64,000 bases of DNA from Lacticaseibacillus paracasei subsp. paracasei (GCF_000829035.1 NZ_AP012541.1:1798001-1862000), one strand, 5' to 3'; shown: positions 6,158 to 15,103, numbered from the stretch's first letter. The notes: generated by a model not told the origin, from the sequence alone. A program made the numbers and translations.

Positions 6158-8818
6158 TTATGCGCGTTGCTTGCGTCGAGCACGTTCGAAAACTTTAACG
6201 ATCTCAACAATGACGATCATCGCCACACCAGCCCCGAGAACGGTGATCCATTGATGCCAATCAAGCGATGTCACATGGAACAGACCATTGAAACCTGGCA
6301 CTAAAATCGTGACTGCCAACAACACGAAGGAAGCCAGAATCGCCCAGTTAAAGGCCTTGTTCCGGAACGCGCCGACCGTGAACAGACTTTGATGGATACT
6401 CTTCACGTTGAAGGCATGGAACAGCTGAATCAAGCCCAGCGTAGCATAGGCCATCGTCAAAGCATCGGCGTGAATCGCAGCTGAGCCGCTGTGCACTGGA
6501 TAGGTAATGGCAATCCAGTAAACGCCAAGCGTCAGCAGACCTTCGAGAATTCCTTGCCAGATAACCGCGGGGCCAACGCCGCCTGAGAAGAAGTTTGACT
6601 TCCGACCGCGCGGCTTTTGCTTCATAATACCTGGTTCAGTTGGTTCAACCCCCAGTGCAATCGCTGGGAACGTATCTGTCACTAAGTTAATCCAGAGAAT
6701 ATGCACCGGTGCCAGCAAATCCCAACCTAGCATGGTCATCATGAATAAGGTCAAGACTTCACCAAGGTTGGCCGACAACAGGTACTGAATTGCCTTTTGA
6801 ATATTGGAAAAGACTTTTCGGCCTTCTTCCACCGCCACAACAATGGTTGCAAAGTTATCATCAGCCAAAACCATATCAGAAGCACCCTTGGAAACTTCGG
6901 TCCCAGTGATGCCCATACCGATCCCAATATCCGCAGCTTTCAAAGCAGGCGCATCGTTCACACCGTCGCCGGTCATTGCCACAACCTTGCCTTTTTTCTG
7001 CCAAGCATTGACGATCCGTACCTTGTGCTCTGGCGCAACACGGGCGTATACACTGTACTTTGCCACGTTCTTTGCAAACTCATCATCACTTTGCTGATCT
7101 AGCTCAGCACCGGTGATGACAGCATCATCATCGCCTTGGTCAATGATTCCCAACCGAACGGCAATTGCTTCAGCCGTATCGCGGTGATCGCCGGTGATCA
7201 TCATCGGGCGAATACCAGCCGCTTTTGCCTCTGCCACCGCAGCTTCCGCTTCTGGCCGTTCGGGATCAATCATGCCGACCAATCCAGCAAAAATCATGTG
7301 ATTTTCAACCGTATCGGAATCAACTTTTTCCGGTAAAGTATCGATGACCTTATAAGCCATCCCCAGCACACGCAACGCCTGTGTCGCCATGTCTTTATTG
7401 GCTTTCAAAATGGCATCGCGTTCACTGTCTGACAACGGCGCCGTATTTTCGCCAGTTGCTAGGTCAGTCACCCGCTTGAGTAATTCATCAGGCGCACCCT
7501 TTGTGGCGACTAGCAACTTGCCATCTGCGCGTCGATGAACTGTCGTCATTAATTTTCGTTCAGAGTCAAACGGTACTTCTGCGATCCGCGGTTCGCCAGT
7601 GAGTGCTTTGGCAACATCGTAATTCTGGGTTTTTCCATAAGCAACAAGCGCAGTTTCGGTTGGATCGCCTAGTAACTTACCATCGTCTTGCACCTGTGTG
7701 TCGTTGGCAAAGTTCATGATGGTCATTAATGGATTGCCGCCATGAATACCAGCGCTTGCATCATTAAGCTGACCGTCGTAATAAACTTTTTCAACCGTCA
7801 TCTTATTTTGAGTAAGCGTTCCAGTTTTATCACTCGCAATGATATCCGTGCTGCCGAGGGTTTCAACAGCAGGCAATTTACGAACCAGTGCATGGCGCTT
7901 GGCCATTTTCTGCGTACCCAATGCTAAAATGATGGTGACAATGGCTGGCAACCCTTCAGGAATGGCCGCCACAGCTAATGAAACGGCTGTCAGGAACATT
8001 TCTGGCAAGCTTGCCGCTTGACGCCAGATACCGACTGCAAACACAATCACCGCAATCACCAAAATCATGACCGTCAGCGTTTTACCGAGACTTTTGAGGT
8101 TCTCTTGCAACGGCGTGTTGGTTTCTTCGGCCGAATTAATCATCCCGGCAATGCGGCCGACTTCAGTTTGCATTCCTGTAGCGATCACAACACCGACGCC
8201 ACGGCCGTATGTGATGTTACTGTTCATGAATGCCATGTTAGTGCGATCGCCAATTCCGACATCATCAGCATCCAACGGCGCCGTCGTCTTATCGACCGGC
8301 ACACTTTCACCTGTTAACGCACTCTCTTCAATTTTAAGGTTGGCACTCTCAACTAGTCGTAAATCTGCCGGTACGACATCTCCAGCTTCAAGTAACACGA
8401 TGTCCCCTAAAACCAGTTGGCTGCTAGGAATGGTCAGCACCTGATCACCACGACGAACATGGGCGTTAGGGGTCGACATTTCCTTCAGCGCATCAATCGC
8501 TTCCTCAGCTTTACTTTCTTGGAAAACGCCGAAAACCGCATTTAATAAGACAACGGCCAAGATGATCCCGGCATCCGCCCACTCACTGAGTAAAAAGCCG
8601 GCAATCAAAGCGGCAACCAACAAGACAATAATCATAAAATCCTTGAACTGATCTAAGAAACGGGCTAACATGCCCTTCTTTTCTGCCTGCGCAAGTTCAT
8701 TTGGCCCATTCTCATTTAACCGTGTTTGTGCCGCTTCTTTCGTTAACCCGGTTAGACTAGTCTGTTCTTGCTTTAAGACTGCCTCACTGCTTAATGCATA
8801 TGGCGGTTTGTTTGCCAA
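6158..8818 (-). CDS. Cation-transporting P-type ATPase (Mn2+/Ca2+ type, YoaB/PMCA-like)
   Basis: I place the start at the TTG preceded by GGAGG (8818). The longer frame would translate the riboswitch terminator. The 886-residue pump has the actuator motif TGES, the PEGLP motif of helix M4, the phosphorylation site DKTGTLTQNK, KGAPDELL in the nucleotide domain and MTGDGVNDAPALK in the hinge, followed by a six-helix C-terminal membrane domain: a complete type II (P2) ATPase. The yybP-ykoY riboswitch in its leader is known to sense Mn2+, so manganese export or Mn/Ca homeostasis is the likely job at the cell membrane. That matters in lactobacilli, which store much manganese. It is a single-gene unit. 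Confidence 0.9.
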   Translation of the reverse strand: MANKPPYALSSEAVLKQEQTSLTGLTKEAAQTRLNENGPNELAQAEKKGMLARFLDQFKDFMIIVLLVAALIAGFLLSEWADAGIILAVVLLNAVFGVFQESKAEEAIDALKEMSTPNAHVRRGDQVLTIPSSQLVLGDIVLLEAGDVVPADLRLVESANLKIEESALTGESVPVDKTTAPLDADDVGIGDRTNMAFMNSNITYGRGVGVVIATGMQTEVGRIAGMINSAEETNTPLQENLKSLGKTLTVMILVIAVIVFAVGIWRQAASLPEMFLTAVSLAVAAIPEGLPAIVTIILALGTQKMAKRHALVRKLPAVETLGSTDIIASDKTGTLTQNKMTVEKVYYDGQLNDASAGIHGGNPLMTIMNFANDTQVQDDGKLLGDPTETALVAYGKTQNYDVAKALTGEPRIAEVPFDSERKLMTTVHRRADGKLLVATKGAPDELLKRVTDLATGENTAPLSDSERDAILKANKDMATQALRVLGMAYKVIDTLPEKVDSDTVENHMIFAGLVGMIDPERPEAEAAVAEAKAAGIRPMMITGDHRDTAEAIAVRLGIIDQGDDDAVITGAELDQQSDDEFAKNVAKYSVYARVAPEHKVRIVNAWQKKGKVVAMTGDGVNDAPALKAADIGIGMGITGTEVSKGASDMVLADDNFATIVVAVEEGRKVFSNIQKAIQYLLSANLGEVLTLFMMTMLGWDLLAPVHILWINLVTDTFPAIALGVEPTEPGIMKQKPRGRKSNFFSGGVGPAVIWQGILEGLLTLGVYWIAITYPVHSGSAAIHADALTMAYATLGLIQLFHAFNVKSIHQSLFTVGAFRNKAFNWAILASFVLLAVTILVPGFNGLFHVTSLDWHQWITVLGAGVAMIVIVEIVKVFERARRKQRA

Positions 8819-8851
8819 AGTAGTGCCTCCTTCGTATTTGGGCCGGTAGCC

Positions 8852-8894
8852 AAAAAGAGACCTATGGACTACCAGCAGTAGATCCATAAGTCTC
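8852..8894 (-). terminator. Expression-platform terminator of the Mn riboswitch
   Basis: On the minus strand GAGACTTATGGA pairs with TCCATAGGTCTC and is followed by TTTTT. The 5' arm GAGACTTATG is also the 3' strand of the aptamer's closing helix P1. Ligand-stabilised P1 therefore excludes the terminator, making this an ON switch acting on transcription. Confidence 0.85.
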
Positions 8895-8969
8895 ACTATT
8901 TAAGACAACACCAGACATAGCCTTGTTGGTGACGTTGTCGCAGAATACTCTGCTAGTTACTCCCCTATG
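8885..8969 (-). promoter_or_regulatory. yybP-ykoY manganese riboswitch aptamer
   Basis: The transcript begins with CATAGGGGAGTAAC, containing the diagnostic GGGGAGUA loop of the yybP-ykoY family. It continues through a hairpin (GCAGAGTATTCTGC) and a second arm GACAAC...GTTGTC with CACC/GGTG, and closes with GAGACTTATG, the counterpart of the family's AAGACC core. P1 is CATAGG/CTTATG. Known members bind Mn2+ and control P2-type ATPases in lactic acid bacteria, which matches the gene downstream. The assignment was made by eye against the known Lactococcus example. Confidence 0.85.
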
Positions 8970-8977
8970 TTGGTTAA

Positions 8978-9007
8978 AGTATATCAGGTGCGGGTCATGC
9001 TTCGCAA
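8978..9007 (-). promoter_or_regulatory. Promoter of the riboswitch-ATPase unit
   Basis: TTGCGA (9002-9007) and TATACT (8978-8983) are 18 bases apart on the minus strand. The start falls just before the aptamer. The -35 box lies in one arm of a perfect inverted repeat CTTCGCAAG / CTTGCGAAG (9000-9022). Confidence 0.65.
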
Positions 9008-9021
9008 GGCTTACTTGCGAA

Positions 9022-9118
9022 GAGCGTGAACAGGCCCGGTTTCTGGGCCTGCAAACGCGTTTAATCAGAGCAGAGCGTGCAAGTCGTGTTAGAAACCAGC
9101 ATAAGTGGCCTTATTAGG
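9022..9118. repeat. Degenerate copies of the dispersed palindrome
   Basis: Fragments with GAGCGTGAACAGGCCCGGTTTCTGGGCCTGCAAACGCG and then GAGCGTGCAAG...GTTAGAAACCAGCATAAGTGGCC resemble the ends of the dispersed palindrome. The inner arms are missing. Confidence 0.55.
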
Positions 9119-9125
9119 CAGCCAT

Positions 9126-10283
9126 TCAGCCCAACTCACTAAATAGGTGAACCGCTAAGTCATGCAGATTCAGTGCATGCGAATTGTAGTTGCTGAGCAA
9201 AATGACGGCATTTTGGCCATCATGACTTATCGCGGTTGAGGCCATCTGACCGGCGACGACACCGTTGGTTGAGTAAAAGTCAGCATGGTTATAAATACCA
9301 GCGTTATAAACACCATCGTTGCGGTTACGCAATGTTTTTAGAGTTGAAAGTGGTAATACTTTCCCTGTATCAATACCACGCAACAGCCGGTATAAGTCAC
9401 CGGTGGAAGTATAGACATTGCCCGTGCCTAGTTCTCGATTATACCAAACTGCTGGTTCACCAATCGCAGTTTGATAAGGATTAGCAGCCGGGCCAGTGTA
9501 AGTGATAGCTCGCTCAGGATCTGTCAGCATTGCGGGTAAAAAGCCTGTGTGCTTCAGGTTGAGCCGATCGAAAATATTGTTTTTGACTTGCTGCTCGTAT
9601 GAACGACCAGCAACTTTTTCTATCACACCAGCAAGTAACACGTAATTAACTGCTTGATAAGCGTAATTATCCTGCGGCAGATAGGTTAAGTTGGCAATCG
9701 ACCATTGAATAATATTAGCATCATCCATTACAGTTGGTTGATACTTACGCAAACTAAAGCCGCTGCGCATAGCCACCATCATGCGCAAAGTCACTTGATC
9801 GCCGGTTTTGATGCCAGTTAGATATTTGCCAACCGGATCATCCAAGCTGAGCTTGCCAGAAGCGGCCAATTGCGCAAGCGCAACCGCAGTCACGGCTTTT
9901 TGAATTGAACCAATCTGAAACAGCGTGGTTGGACCGTTGCGGCGATGTGTCGTCGTATCGGCATCACCAACGCCATTGTTAAACACGACTTTGCCGTGCT
10001 TAATGATCAGGGCACTGCCAATAAACTTGTCATTGGTCAACTCTTGCTCAAGTGGTTGGCCTTCAGTCGTCGTCGCGGCACGATCCAAGGTCATGGCCAA
10101 TATTTCTTCTTTTGATTTACCCCGATCCTGACGTACCGCTTTTGTGACTGTCTTTGCGGATTTTGACTTCGTATTCACGGCGGATCGGCTGTTTTGCTGC
10201 CAAAGGTACGTTCCCGCACCAATGCTGACTGCACATAAAATCAGCATGACGCCCAACCAAATATAACGATGCTTCCCCGACAT
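9126..10283 (-). CDS. Membrane-anchored serine hydrolase (beta-lactamase/class C PBP family)
   Basis: The start is taken at MSGKHR (10283), with AAAGGAG upstream. The 385-residue protein has an N-terminal anchor (YIWLGVMLILCAVSIGAGTYL), a basic Ser/Lys-rich linker, then a beta-lactamase-like domain with the catalytic S-x-x-K as SIQK (in QIGSIQKAVTA), a degenerate tyrosine motif in [15 protein letters not shown], and HDG near the C terminus as third box. It is probably an extracytoplasmic DD-peptidase or esterase-like enzyme; the substrate is unknown. It lies just behind the terminator of nadE and is a close paralog of the split gene at 11380-12572. Confidence 0.83.
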   Translation of the reverse strand: MSGKHRYIWLGVMLILCAVSIGAGTYLWQQNSRSAVNTKSKSAKTVTKAVRQDRGKSKEEILAMTLDRAATTTEGQPLEQELTNDKFIGSALIIKHGKVVFNNGVGDADTTTHRRNGPTTLFQIGSIQKAVTAVALAQLAASGKLSLDDPVGKYLTGIKTGDQVTLRMMVAMRSGFSLRKYQPTVMDDANIIQWSIANLTYLPQDNYAYQAVNYVLLAGVIEKVAGRSYEQQVKNNIFDRLNLKHTGFLPAMLTDPERAITYTGPAANPYQTAIGEPAVWYNRELGTGNVYTSTGDLYRLLRGIDTGKVLPLSTLKTLRNRNDGVYNAGIYNHADFYSTNGVVAGQMASTAISHDGQNAVILLSNYNSHALNLHDLAVHLFSELG

Positions 10284-10306
10284 CTTAAAACCTACTCCTT
10301 TAAATG

Positions 10307-10448
10307 CATTCACGAGCGCAAAACCTTTATGTGAGGACCTTAAACCTAAATGGCCGCTCCTATACTTCGGTTTCAAACCGGCTCAGTTCACGCTCTTATC
10401 TAAACGCGCTCACTGGCCCAGAAAACCGGCTCAGCTCACGCTCTTCCA
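10307..10448. repeat. Partial dispersed palindromes, tandem
   Basis: GAGCGCAAAACCTTTATGTGAGGACCTT, ATGGCC, CTTCGGTTTCAAACCGGCTCAGTTCACGC and then CGCGCTCACTGGCCCAGAAAACCGGCTCAGCTCACGC are outer parts of two copies of the intergenic palindrome, in front of the serine hydrolase gene. Confidence 0.6.
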
Positions 10449-10489
10449 AATTTAACTTTTCTGGACGCAAAAATACCACATTATCCAGC

Positions 10490-10544
10490 AAAAAGACAGC
10501 CCGTCGCATCACTGATTGCTATCGGTGATGCCTTGGCTGTCTTT
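10490..10544 (-). terminator. Terminator of the pncB-nadE operon
   Basis: On the minus strand AAAGACAGCC...GCATCACC pairs with its complement ...GTGATGC...GGCTGTCTTT and runs into TTTTTG, six bases after the nadE stop codon. Confidence 0.88.
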
Positions 10545-10549
10545 AAGCG

Positions 10550-11377
10550 TTATTTCCAAAAATTATCGAAAACCGTGATTGGTAAATGCCGCTTGTGGGC
10601 GGTTTTTTGGTACCACTTTTCAATCGTTTCAGCAGCTTGATCAGTGACGTCTTTTCCTTCCAAATAATCATCAATGTCTTTGTACTTGACGCCTAACGCA
10701 ACTTCATCAGGCAGCGCTGGGCGATTGTCTTCAAGATCAGCTGTAGGGGCCTTTTCATACAGGTGTGCCGGTGCGCCTAATACCTTCAAAAGCGCGGCGC
10801 CTTGTCGTTTGTCCAATCGATACAATGGCGTCAAATCAGCGCCACCATCACCAAATTTGGTGTAAAAGCCAGTCACGGCTTCAGCGGCATGATCTGTGCC
10901 AATCACCGCACCGGCATTATTGCCAGCAATCGCATATTGCGTGATCATCCGCATCCGAGCCTTGATGTTGCCTTTGTTGAAATCAGAAATCTTTGACCCA
11001 TCAGCCTCAACCGCCGCGACCATTGCATCAACACTCGGCTTAATATTCACACGCTTGACAACATCAGCGTGCATAAAGTCGATAGCAGCCATAGCATCGG
11101 CTTCATCGGCTTGTTCACCATAAGGCAGACGAACGGCAATAAATTGATAAGCATCGTCGCCGGTTTCTGCTCGCATTTCCTGCATGGCCTTTTCGGTCAA
11201 AGCGCCAGCAAGACTCGAATCTTGCCCGCCCGAAATGCCGAGGACATAAGTTTTTAAAAAAGTGTTCTTTTTCAAATAAGCTTTTAAAAAGTCTACACTA
11301 CGACGAACTTCAGTTTCCGGATCGATTGTTGCTTGAACACCCAATGCTTTGATGATTTCTGCTTGTAATGGACGCAT
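10550..11377 (-). CDS. nadE: NH3-dependent NAD+ synthetase
   Basis: This enzyme converts deamido-NAD+ to NAD+ with ammonia and ATP, the last step of NAD synthesis. The PP-loop ATP-pyrophosphatase motif SGGQDS is at residues 49-54. The family markers [22 protein letters not shown] (read as two adjoining pieces) and the C-terminal [14 protein letters not shown] are also present. The length of 275 residues is usual for the glutaminase-free form. The start MRPLQAE has AAAGGAG 7 bases upstream, just behind the stop of the preceding hydrolase gene. It shares an operon with pncB, which supplies nicotinate mononucleotide. Confidence 0.96.
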   Translation of the reverse strand: MRPLQAEIIKALGVQATIDPETEVRRSVDFLKAYLKKNTFLKTYVLGISGGQDSSLAGALTEKAMQEMRAETGDDAYQFIAVRLPYGEQADEADAMAAIDFMHADVVKRVNIKPSVDAMVAAVEADGSKISDFNKGNIKARMRMITQYAIAGNNAGAVIGTDHAAEAVTGFYTKFGDGGADLTPLYRLDKRQGAALLKVLGAPAHLYEKAPTADLEDNRPALPDEVALGVKYKDIDDYLEGKDVTDQAAETIEKWYQKTAHKRHLPITVFDNFWK

Positions 11378-11379
11378 AG

Positions 11380-12300
11380 TCAAACTCCTTTAATCATATT
11401 CAGATACAAATTTTTAATGAGACTTTGGGTTATCTTGTCCGTGTTGGCAAGCAAGACAACCGCGTTTTGGCCGCTGGTATCAATCATGGTACCTGCAGAT
11501 TGCGAAGCCACCACCCCGTGCGTTAAGGTGTAGCCTCCAAAATTATAAACCCCCGCTGTGTACTGACCATTATCCAAATTCCGCAGTGCCTTCAATGAAG
11601 CAGTTGAAATGATTTTCCCCTGATTCACCGCCTTGATGATCTGATACAAATCACCCGCACTTGTATAAATATTGCCAGTACCCAGTTCCCGATTATAGTT
11701 CACAGAAGGCTCTGTGTACCGTTTTGCGTAGGGATTATTAATGGGACCACTATAACCAAACGCCTGATTCGACTCGTGAAACAACTCTGGCATAAACCCA
11801 GAGTGAGTCAATTTCAACTTCTTGAAAATTTCCTGTTGAATCAAATCGGCATACAGTCGGCCAGTCACTTTCTCAATCACACCAGCCAACAAAACATAAT
11901 TCACTGGTTGGTAATCATAACGAACCGTTCCATAATTTAAGTTGGCAATCGACCAACGGACAATGCCAGCGTCAGAAAGCGAAGCACTCTGCGCACGCGT
12001 CAATGATAAGCCGCTACGCATGTTGAGCATCATGCGCAAGGTAACTTGCTTGCCTGTCCTAATGCCAGTCAAGTACTTACTGATCGGGTCAGACAAATGC
12101 ACTTTGCCTTGTTCAACTAGTCGCATAAGCAACACGGCAGTCAACCCTTTTTGAATCGAACCAATTTGATAAAGTGTCTCCGGACCATTTAAACGTCCAG
12201 ATTCAGCATCGGCATAGCCAAGTCCTGTGTTCAAAATAATTTTGCCACGTCTGATCATCAACGCAGTACCACTAAAATGATTAGCCTCCAATATTTTCAT
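11380..12300 (-). CDS. Serine hydrolase domain, catalytic part of a split gene
   Basis: This 306-residue beta-lactamase-like domain (SIQK nucleophile motif, [18 protein letters not shown], a C-terminal T-S-G-Q in place of the paralog's HDGQ) is a close paralog of the hydrolase at 9126-10283 but begins right at the domain edge and lacks an anchor. The anchor and linker are encoded by the frame just upstream, whose TGA overlaps this ATG as ATGA. Lined up with the paralog, the two frames together make one complete protein, so either a -1 frame change split the gene or the domain is made by coupled reinitiation. The SD before this ATG is poor. Confidence 0.75.
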   Translation of the reverse strand: MKILEANHFSGTALMIRRGKIILNTGLGYADAESGRLNGPETLYQIGSIQKGLTAVLLMRLVEQGKVHLSDPISKYLTGIRTGKQVTLRMMLNMRSGLSLTRAQSASLSDAGIVRWSIANLNYGTVRYDYQPVNYVLLAGVIEKVTGRLYADLIQQEIFKKLKLTHSGFMPELFHESNQAFGYSGPINNPYAKRYTEPSVNYNRELGTGNIYTSAGDLYQIIKAVNQGKIISTASLKALRNLDNGQYTAGVYNFGGYTLTHGVVASQSAGTMIDTSGQNAVVLLANTDKITQSLIKNLYLNMIKGV

Positions 12301-12572
12301 AAACGGCTTGGCTCCGCCTGATTAACTGGCTGCATGAGCTTGTCAGTCGCGGATGTCGCTGTTCGCGTTTCATTTTGGAGGCGTTGCTCAACCGCCCGAT
12401 GTCGGTTCAATTCTGTTTCATACTTACGCCGAGTCCGCTCTTCCTTAGCCTCAATCTGTGGCTTCAAATAAAAATGATCGTAACTCGCATAAGCAGCTAT
12501 TCCAACTACAAGACCGACTAGTAAGCTAAGGATTAGCCAACGATGCTGCGATCGCCTTTTCGATGCCCTCAT
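12297..12572 (-). CDS. Membrane anchor and linker, N-terminal part of the split serine hydrolase
   Basis: This 91-residue protein has one membrane segment (WLILSLLVGLVVGIAAYAS) after a basic N terminus and then a charged coiled-coil-like linker (EAKEERTRRKYETELNRHRAVEQRL). It corresponds in place and character to the anchor of the paralog at 9126-10283. It begins 3 bases after pncB with AGGA as SD, and its stop overlaps the start of the catalytic frame. Alone it has no evident function. Confidence 0.65.
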   Translation of the reverse strand: MRASKRRSQHRWLILSLLVGLVVGIAAYASYDHFYLKPQIEAKEERTRRKYETELNRHRAVEQRLQNETRTATSATDKLMQPVNQAEPSRL

Positions 12573-12575
12573 AGA

Positions 12576-14039
12576 TTATTCCTCGCGGTCAGCCACCGCT
12601 GATTTGACTGCTTTGATCAGATCCATCTTGTTGTCCCAAACCCGTTGCGACAAGTCTACCGGGTAGTCCTGTGGGTTCAGAATGCGTCGATATTCATCCC
12701 ATAATGCGTTGGTACTCCGAGTGGCATATGCTTGGACTTCTTGTAACGGTGGTGTGTGATAAACCTGCTGGCCTTTGTCATAAATCGTCTGTAGAAGTGG
12801 CTTGGCTTCAAAATTTTTAACCGTTTTATTGATGTACGGAAAGTTCGGATGGAACATATAAAGACTTCGTTGTGTATCAATGGTTTCATCTGCCAAGGCA
12901 ACATAATCGCCTTCAGATTTGCCATCATCTTGACGCGTAATACGCCAAACCTGCTTTTTGCCCGGCGTTGAAACTTTCTCAGCATTGTTCGACAATTTGA
13001 TCGTGTCGCGCATTTTGCCGGCTGCATCTTCAATTGATACCAACTTAAACACGGCGCCCAATGCCGGCTGATCATAGGCGGTAATTAAACGTGTCCCAAC
13101 ACCCCAAATATCGATTTTGGCACCTTGCATCTTCAAGTTCTGAATCGTATTTTCGTCAAGATCGTTTGAGGCGTAAATTTTAGCAGATTCATAACCGGCA
13201 TCGTCCAATTGTTGCCGAACTCGCTTGGAGATGAAAGCCATGTCACCACTATCGATCCGGACACCAAGAAAGTTGATCTTGCCTTTAAACTCATTCGCAA
13301 CTTTGATTGCTGCAGGCACACCAGAACGCAAGGTGTCATATGTATCAACGAGGAAAACAACATCCTTATTGCTGCGGGCATATGCTTTAAAAGCATCGTA
13401 ATCATTGCCATAGGCCTGAACCAGCGAATGAGCGTGGGTCCCACTGATAGGAATACCGAATTCCTTACCCGCCAATACATTACTAGTCGCATTGAAGCCG
13501 CCAATATAAGCGGCCCGTGTGCCCCACAAAGCAGCCGCCGTTTCCTGTGCCCGCCGTGTGCCGAATTCCATCAGGGGGTCCGCACCAGCAACGCTGCGAA
13601 TACGGGCGGCTTTGGTCGCAACCAATGTTTGATAGTTGATCATATTCAAAACCGCTGTCTCAACCAGCTGTGCTTGCGCCAATGGTCCCTCAATTTGCCA
13701 AATCGGCTCGTTGTTGAATACCAAGTCGCCTTCTAAAGCGGACTTAACAGTGCAAGTGAACTTAAGATGCCGTAAATAATCAATAAAAGCATCCGAATAG
13801 TCTGTTTGCGACTGCAGATAAGCTAAATCATCTTCAGAAAACTTAAGATGATTCAGGTAGTCCATCACATGTTCCAATCCCGCAAAAACAGCAAACCCCG
13901 AACCAAACGGTAAATCCCGAAAAAAGACTTCAAACACGGCATTGCGTTCGCTAATCCCCTGTTCAAAAAAGGTATTCATCATATTTAATTCGTAAAAATC
14001 GGTGTGGAGTGTAAGTCCTTCACCCAACTGTGTGGTCAT
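12576..14039 (-). CDS. pncB: Nicotinate phosphoribosyltransferase
   Basis: This enzyme makes nicotinate mononucleotide from nicotinate and PRPP in the NAD salvage route. The 487-residue protein opens with the family's LHTDFYELNMMNTFFEQG, contains EFGTRRAQE and GGFNATSNVLAG of the phosphoribosyl-binding core, SGTHAHSLVQAYG, and the RIDSGD and YASNDLDE motifs. I take the second of two tandem ATGs (AGGGGAG 5 bases upstream). It is the first gene of the operon pncB - split hydrolase - nadE. Confidence 0.95.
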   Translation of the reverse strand: MTTQLGEGLTLHTDFYELNMMNTFFEQGISERNAVFEVFFRDLPFGSGFAVFAGLEHVMDYLNHLKFSEDDLAYLQSQTDYSDAFIDYLRHLKFTCTVKSALEGDLVFNNEPIWQIEGPLAQAQLVETAVLNMINYQTLVATKAARIRSVAGADPLMEFGTRRAQETAAALWGTRAAYIGGFNATSNVLAGKEFGIPISGTHAHSLVQAYGNDYDAFKAYARSNKDVVFLVDTYDTLRSGVPAAIKVANEFKGKINFLGVRIDSGDMAFISKRVRQQLDDAGYESAKIYASNDLDENTIQNLKMQGAKIDIWGVGTRLITAYDQPALGAVFKLVSIEDAAGKMRDTIKLSNNAEKVSTPGKKQVWRITRQDDGKSEGDYVALADETIDTQRSLYMFHPNFPYINKTVKNFEAKPLLQTIYDKGQQVYHTPPLQEVQAYATRSTNALWDEYRRILNPQDYPVDLSQRVWDNKMDLIKAVKSAVADREE

Positions 14040-14149
14040 CATGGCTCCCCTTCCGGATAAGTGGCAACAACAAACAAGCGCTCGTATAGGCGCAGTGATG
14101 CTTAATTTATAGTTCATCATTATATACCATTCAGAGAAAATGGGACAGA

Positions 14150-14264
14150 GCGCGAACAGGCGCGGTTAGAAACCGGAGCATAAGTGGCCTCAAGCCTAAA
14201 ATGGCTGGGCTTTGGCCATTTAGGCTTGAGGTCCTTATGTGCAGGTTTCTGCGCCTGTTCGCGC
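14150..14264. repeat. Dispersed intergenic palindrome, complete copy
   Basis: The outer arms GCGCGAACAGGCGC / GCGCCTGTTCGCGC are perfectly complementary. Next come AGAAACCGGAGCATAAG and CTTATGTGCAGGTTTCT, and then the inner arm CCTCAAGCCTAAA / TTTAGGCTTGAGG around ATGGC...GGCCAT. It lies upstream of the pncB promoter region. Confidence 0.85.
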
Positions 14265-14322
14265 ATTTCGAAATCAGCATAGCTTAGGCTCAGATTCCCT
14301 TTCAAATAGCATCAAAACCAAC

Positions 14323-14362
14323 GAAAAAAGCCAAAGAACAAGATGCCATCTTGCTCTTTGAC
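14323..14362 (-). terminator. Terminator of nagA-nagR
   Basis: On the minus strand CAAAGAGCAAGATG pairs with CATCTTGTTCTTTG, followed by GCTTTTTT, about 40 bases behind nagR. Confidence 0.85.
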
Positions 14363-14401
14363 CTTTCCAAATGCCTAGCGTTTATAACCAAGCAGCAAAC
14401 A

Positions 14402-15103
14402 TTACCGTTCTAGATAAAATTCAAATCTTTCGCCAACATACTGCGTTCGAACGTATTCAAACGGCGTACCGTCCTGCAAGAATGATACCTGACGCAAACG
14501 TAGGATCGCTTCGCCACGTTTGATGTCCAGATACTCTGAGATTCGTTCGCTTGCCAGCATCGCACTGACAGTCTGTTGCGCACCGCCAAGCACATAACCG
14601 CCTTTTTTCTCCAAGGTATGGTAAAAACTGGCTGTCATTTCTTTCTTGGTAAAGTTTTTGACGAGGTTGTATGGAACAGCCGCCGTTTCAAAGCTAATCG
14701 GAATCTTATCCGCGTAACGAATCCGTTCCATGCGCAAGACTTGTTCTTTAGGCTCAAGTTTAAGTTTTTCAACTTCAGAACTTGTTGGCTGGGCCACGTG
14801 GTAGGAGACTGTCTTACTGGATGGCACCTTGCCTTGTGCTTGCATCAGATCCGTAAAGCTTGTGACGCCAGACATTTTCTCTTGGACTTTCTGGTTGGCA
14901 ACATAGGTACCGGACCCGACGCGCCGTTCGAGAATGCCTTCATCGACCAATGTTTGAATGGCTTGGCGCAACGTCATCCGTGACACTTTAAACGTGACAG
15001 CTAAATCACGCTCAGAAGGAATTCGGTCGCCAACGCGCCATTTGCCTGCTTCAATATCTGCCCGAATCGCGTTATGAATTTGAATATAAACTGGTGCATC
15101 CAT
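14402..15103 (-). CDS. nagR: GntR/HutC-family regulator of amino-sugar use (NagR/YvoA-like)
   Basis: The 233-residue protein has an N-terminal winged helix (AGKWRVGDRIPSERDLAVTF, RMTLRQAIQTLVDEGIL, about residues 18-70) and a C-terminal UTRA effector domain. In this family (DasR, YvoA/NagR) glucosamine-6-phosphate or GlcNAc-6-phosphate releases the repressor from dre sites. It lies 24 bases behind nagA and an almost perfect dre palindrome is placed in the nagA promoter, so autoregulation of the pair is likely. SD GGAGG is 9 bases before the ATG. Confidence 0.9.
   Translation of the reverse strand: MDAPVYIQIHNAIRADIEAGKWRVGDRIPSERDLAVTFKVSRMTLRQAIQTLVDEGILERRVGSGTYVANQKVQEKMSGVTSFTDLMQAQGKVPSSKTVSYHVAQPTSSEVEKLKLEPKEQVLRMERIRYADKIPISFETAAVPYNLVKNFTKKEMTASFYHTLEKKGGYVLGGAQQTVSAMLASERISEYLDIKRGEAILRLRQVSFLQDGTPFEYVRTQYVGERFEFYLER

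Noticed and set aside
8819..8896. Longer N terminus of the P-type ATPase
   Set aside because: It would read through the riboswitch terminator; GGAGG precedes TTG at 8818.
12297..12305. Programmed -1 frameshift in the split hydrolase
   Set aside because: The junction CGTTTATGA is not a known slippery heptamer and no following stem was seen, so it is not claimed as programmed.
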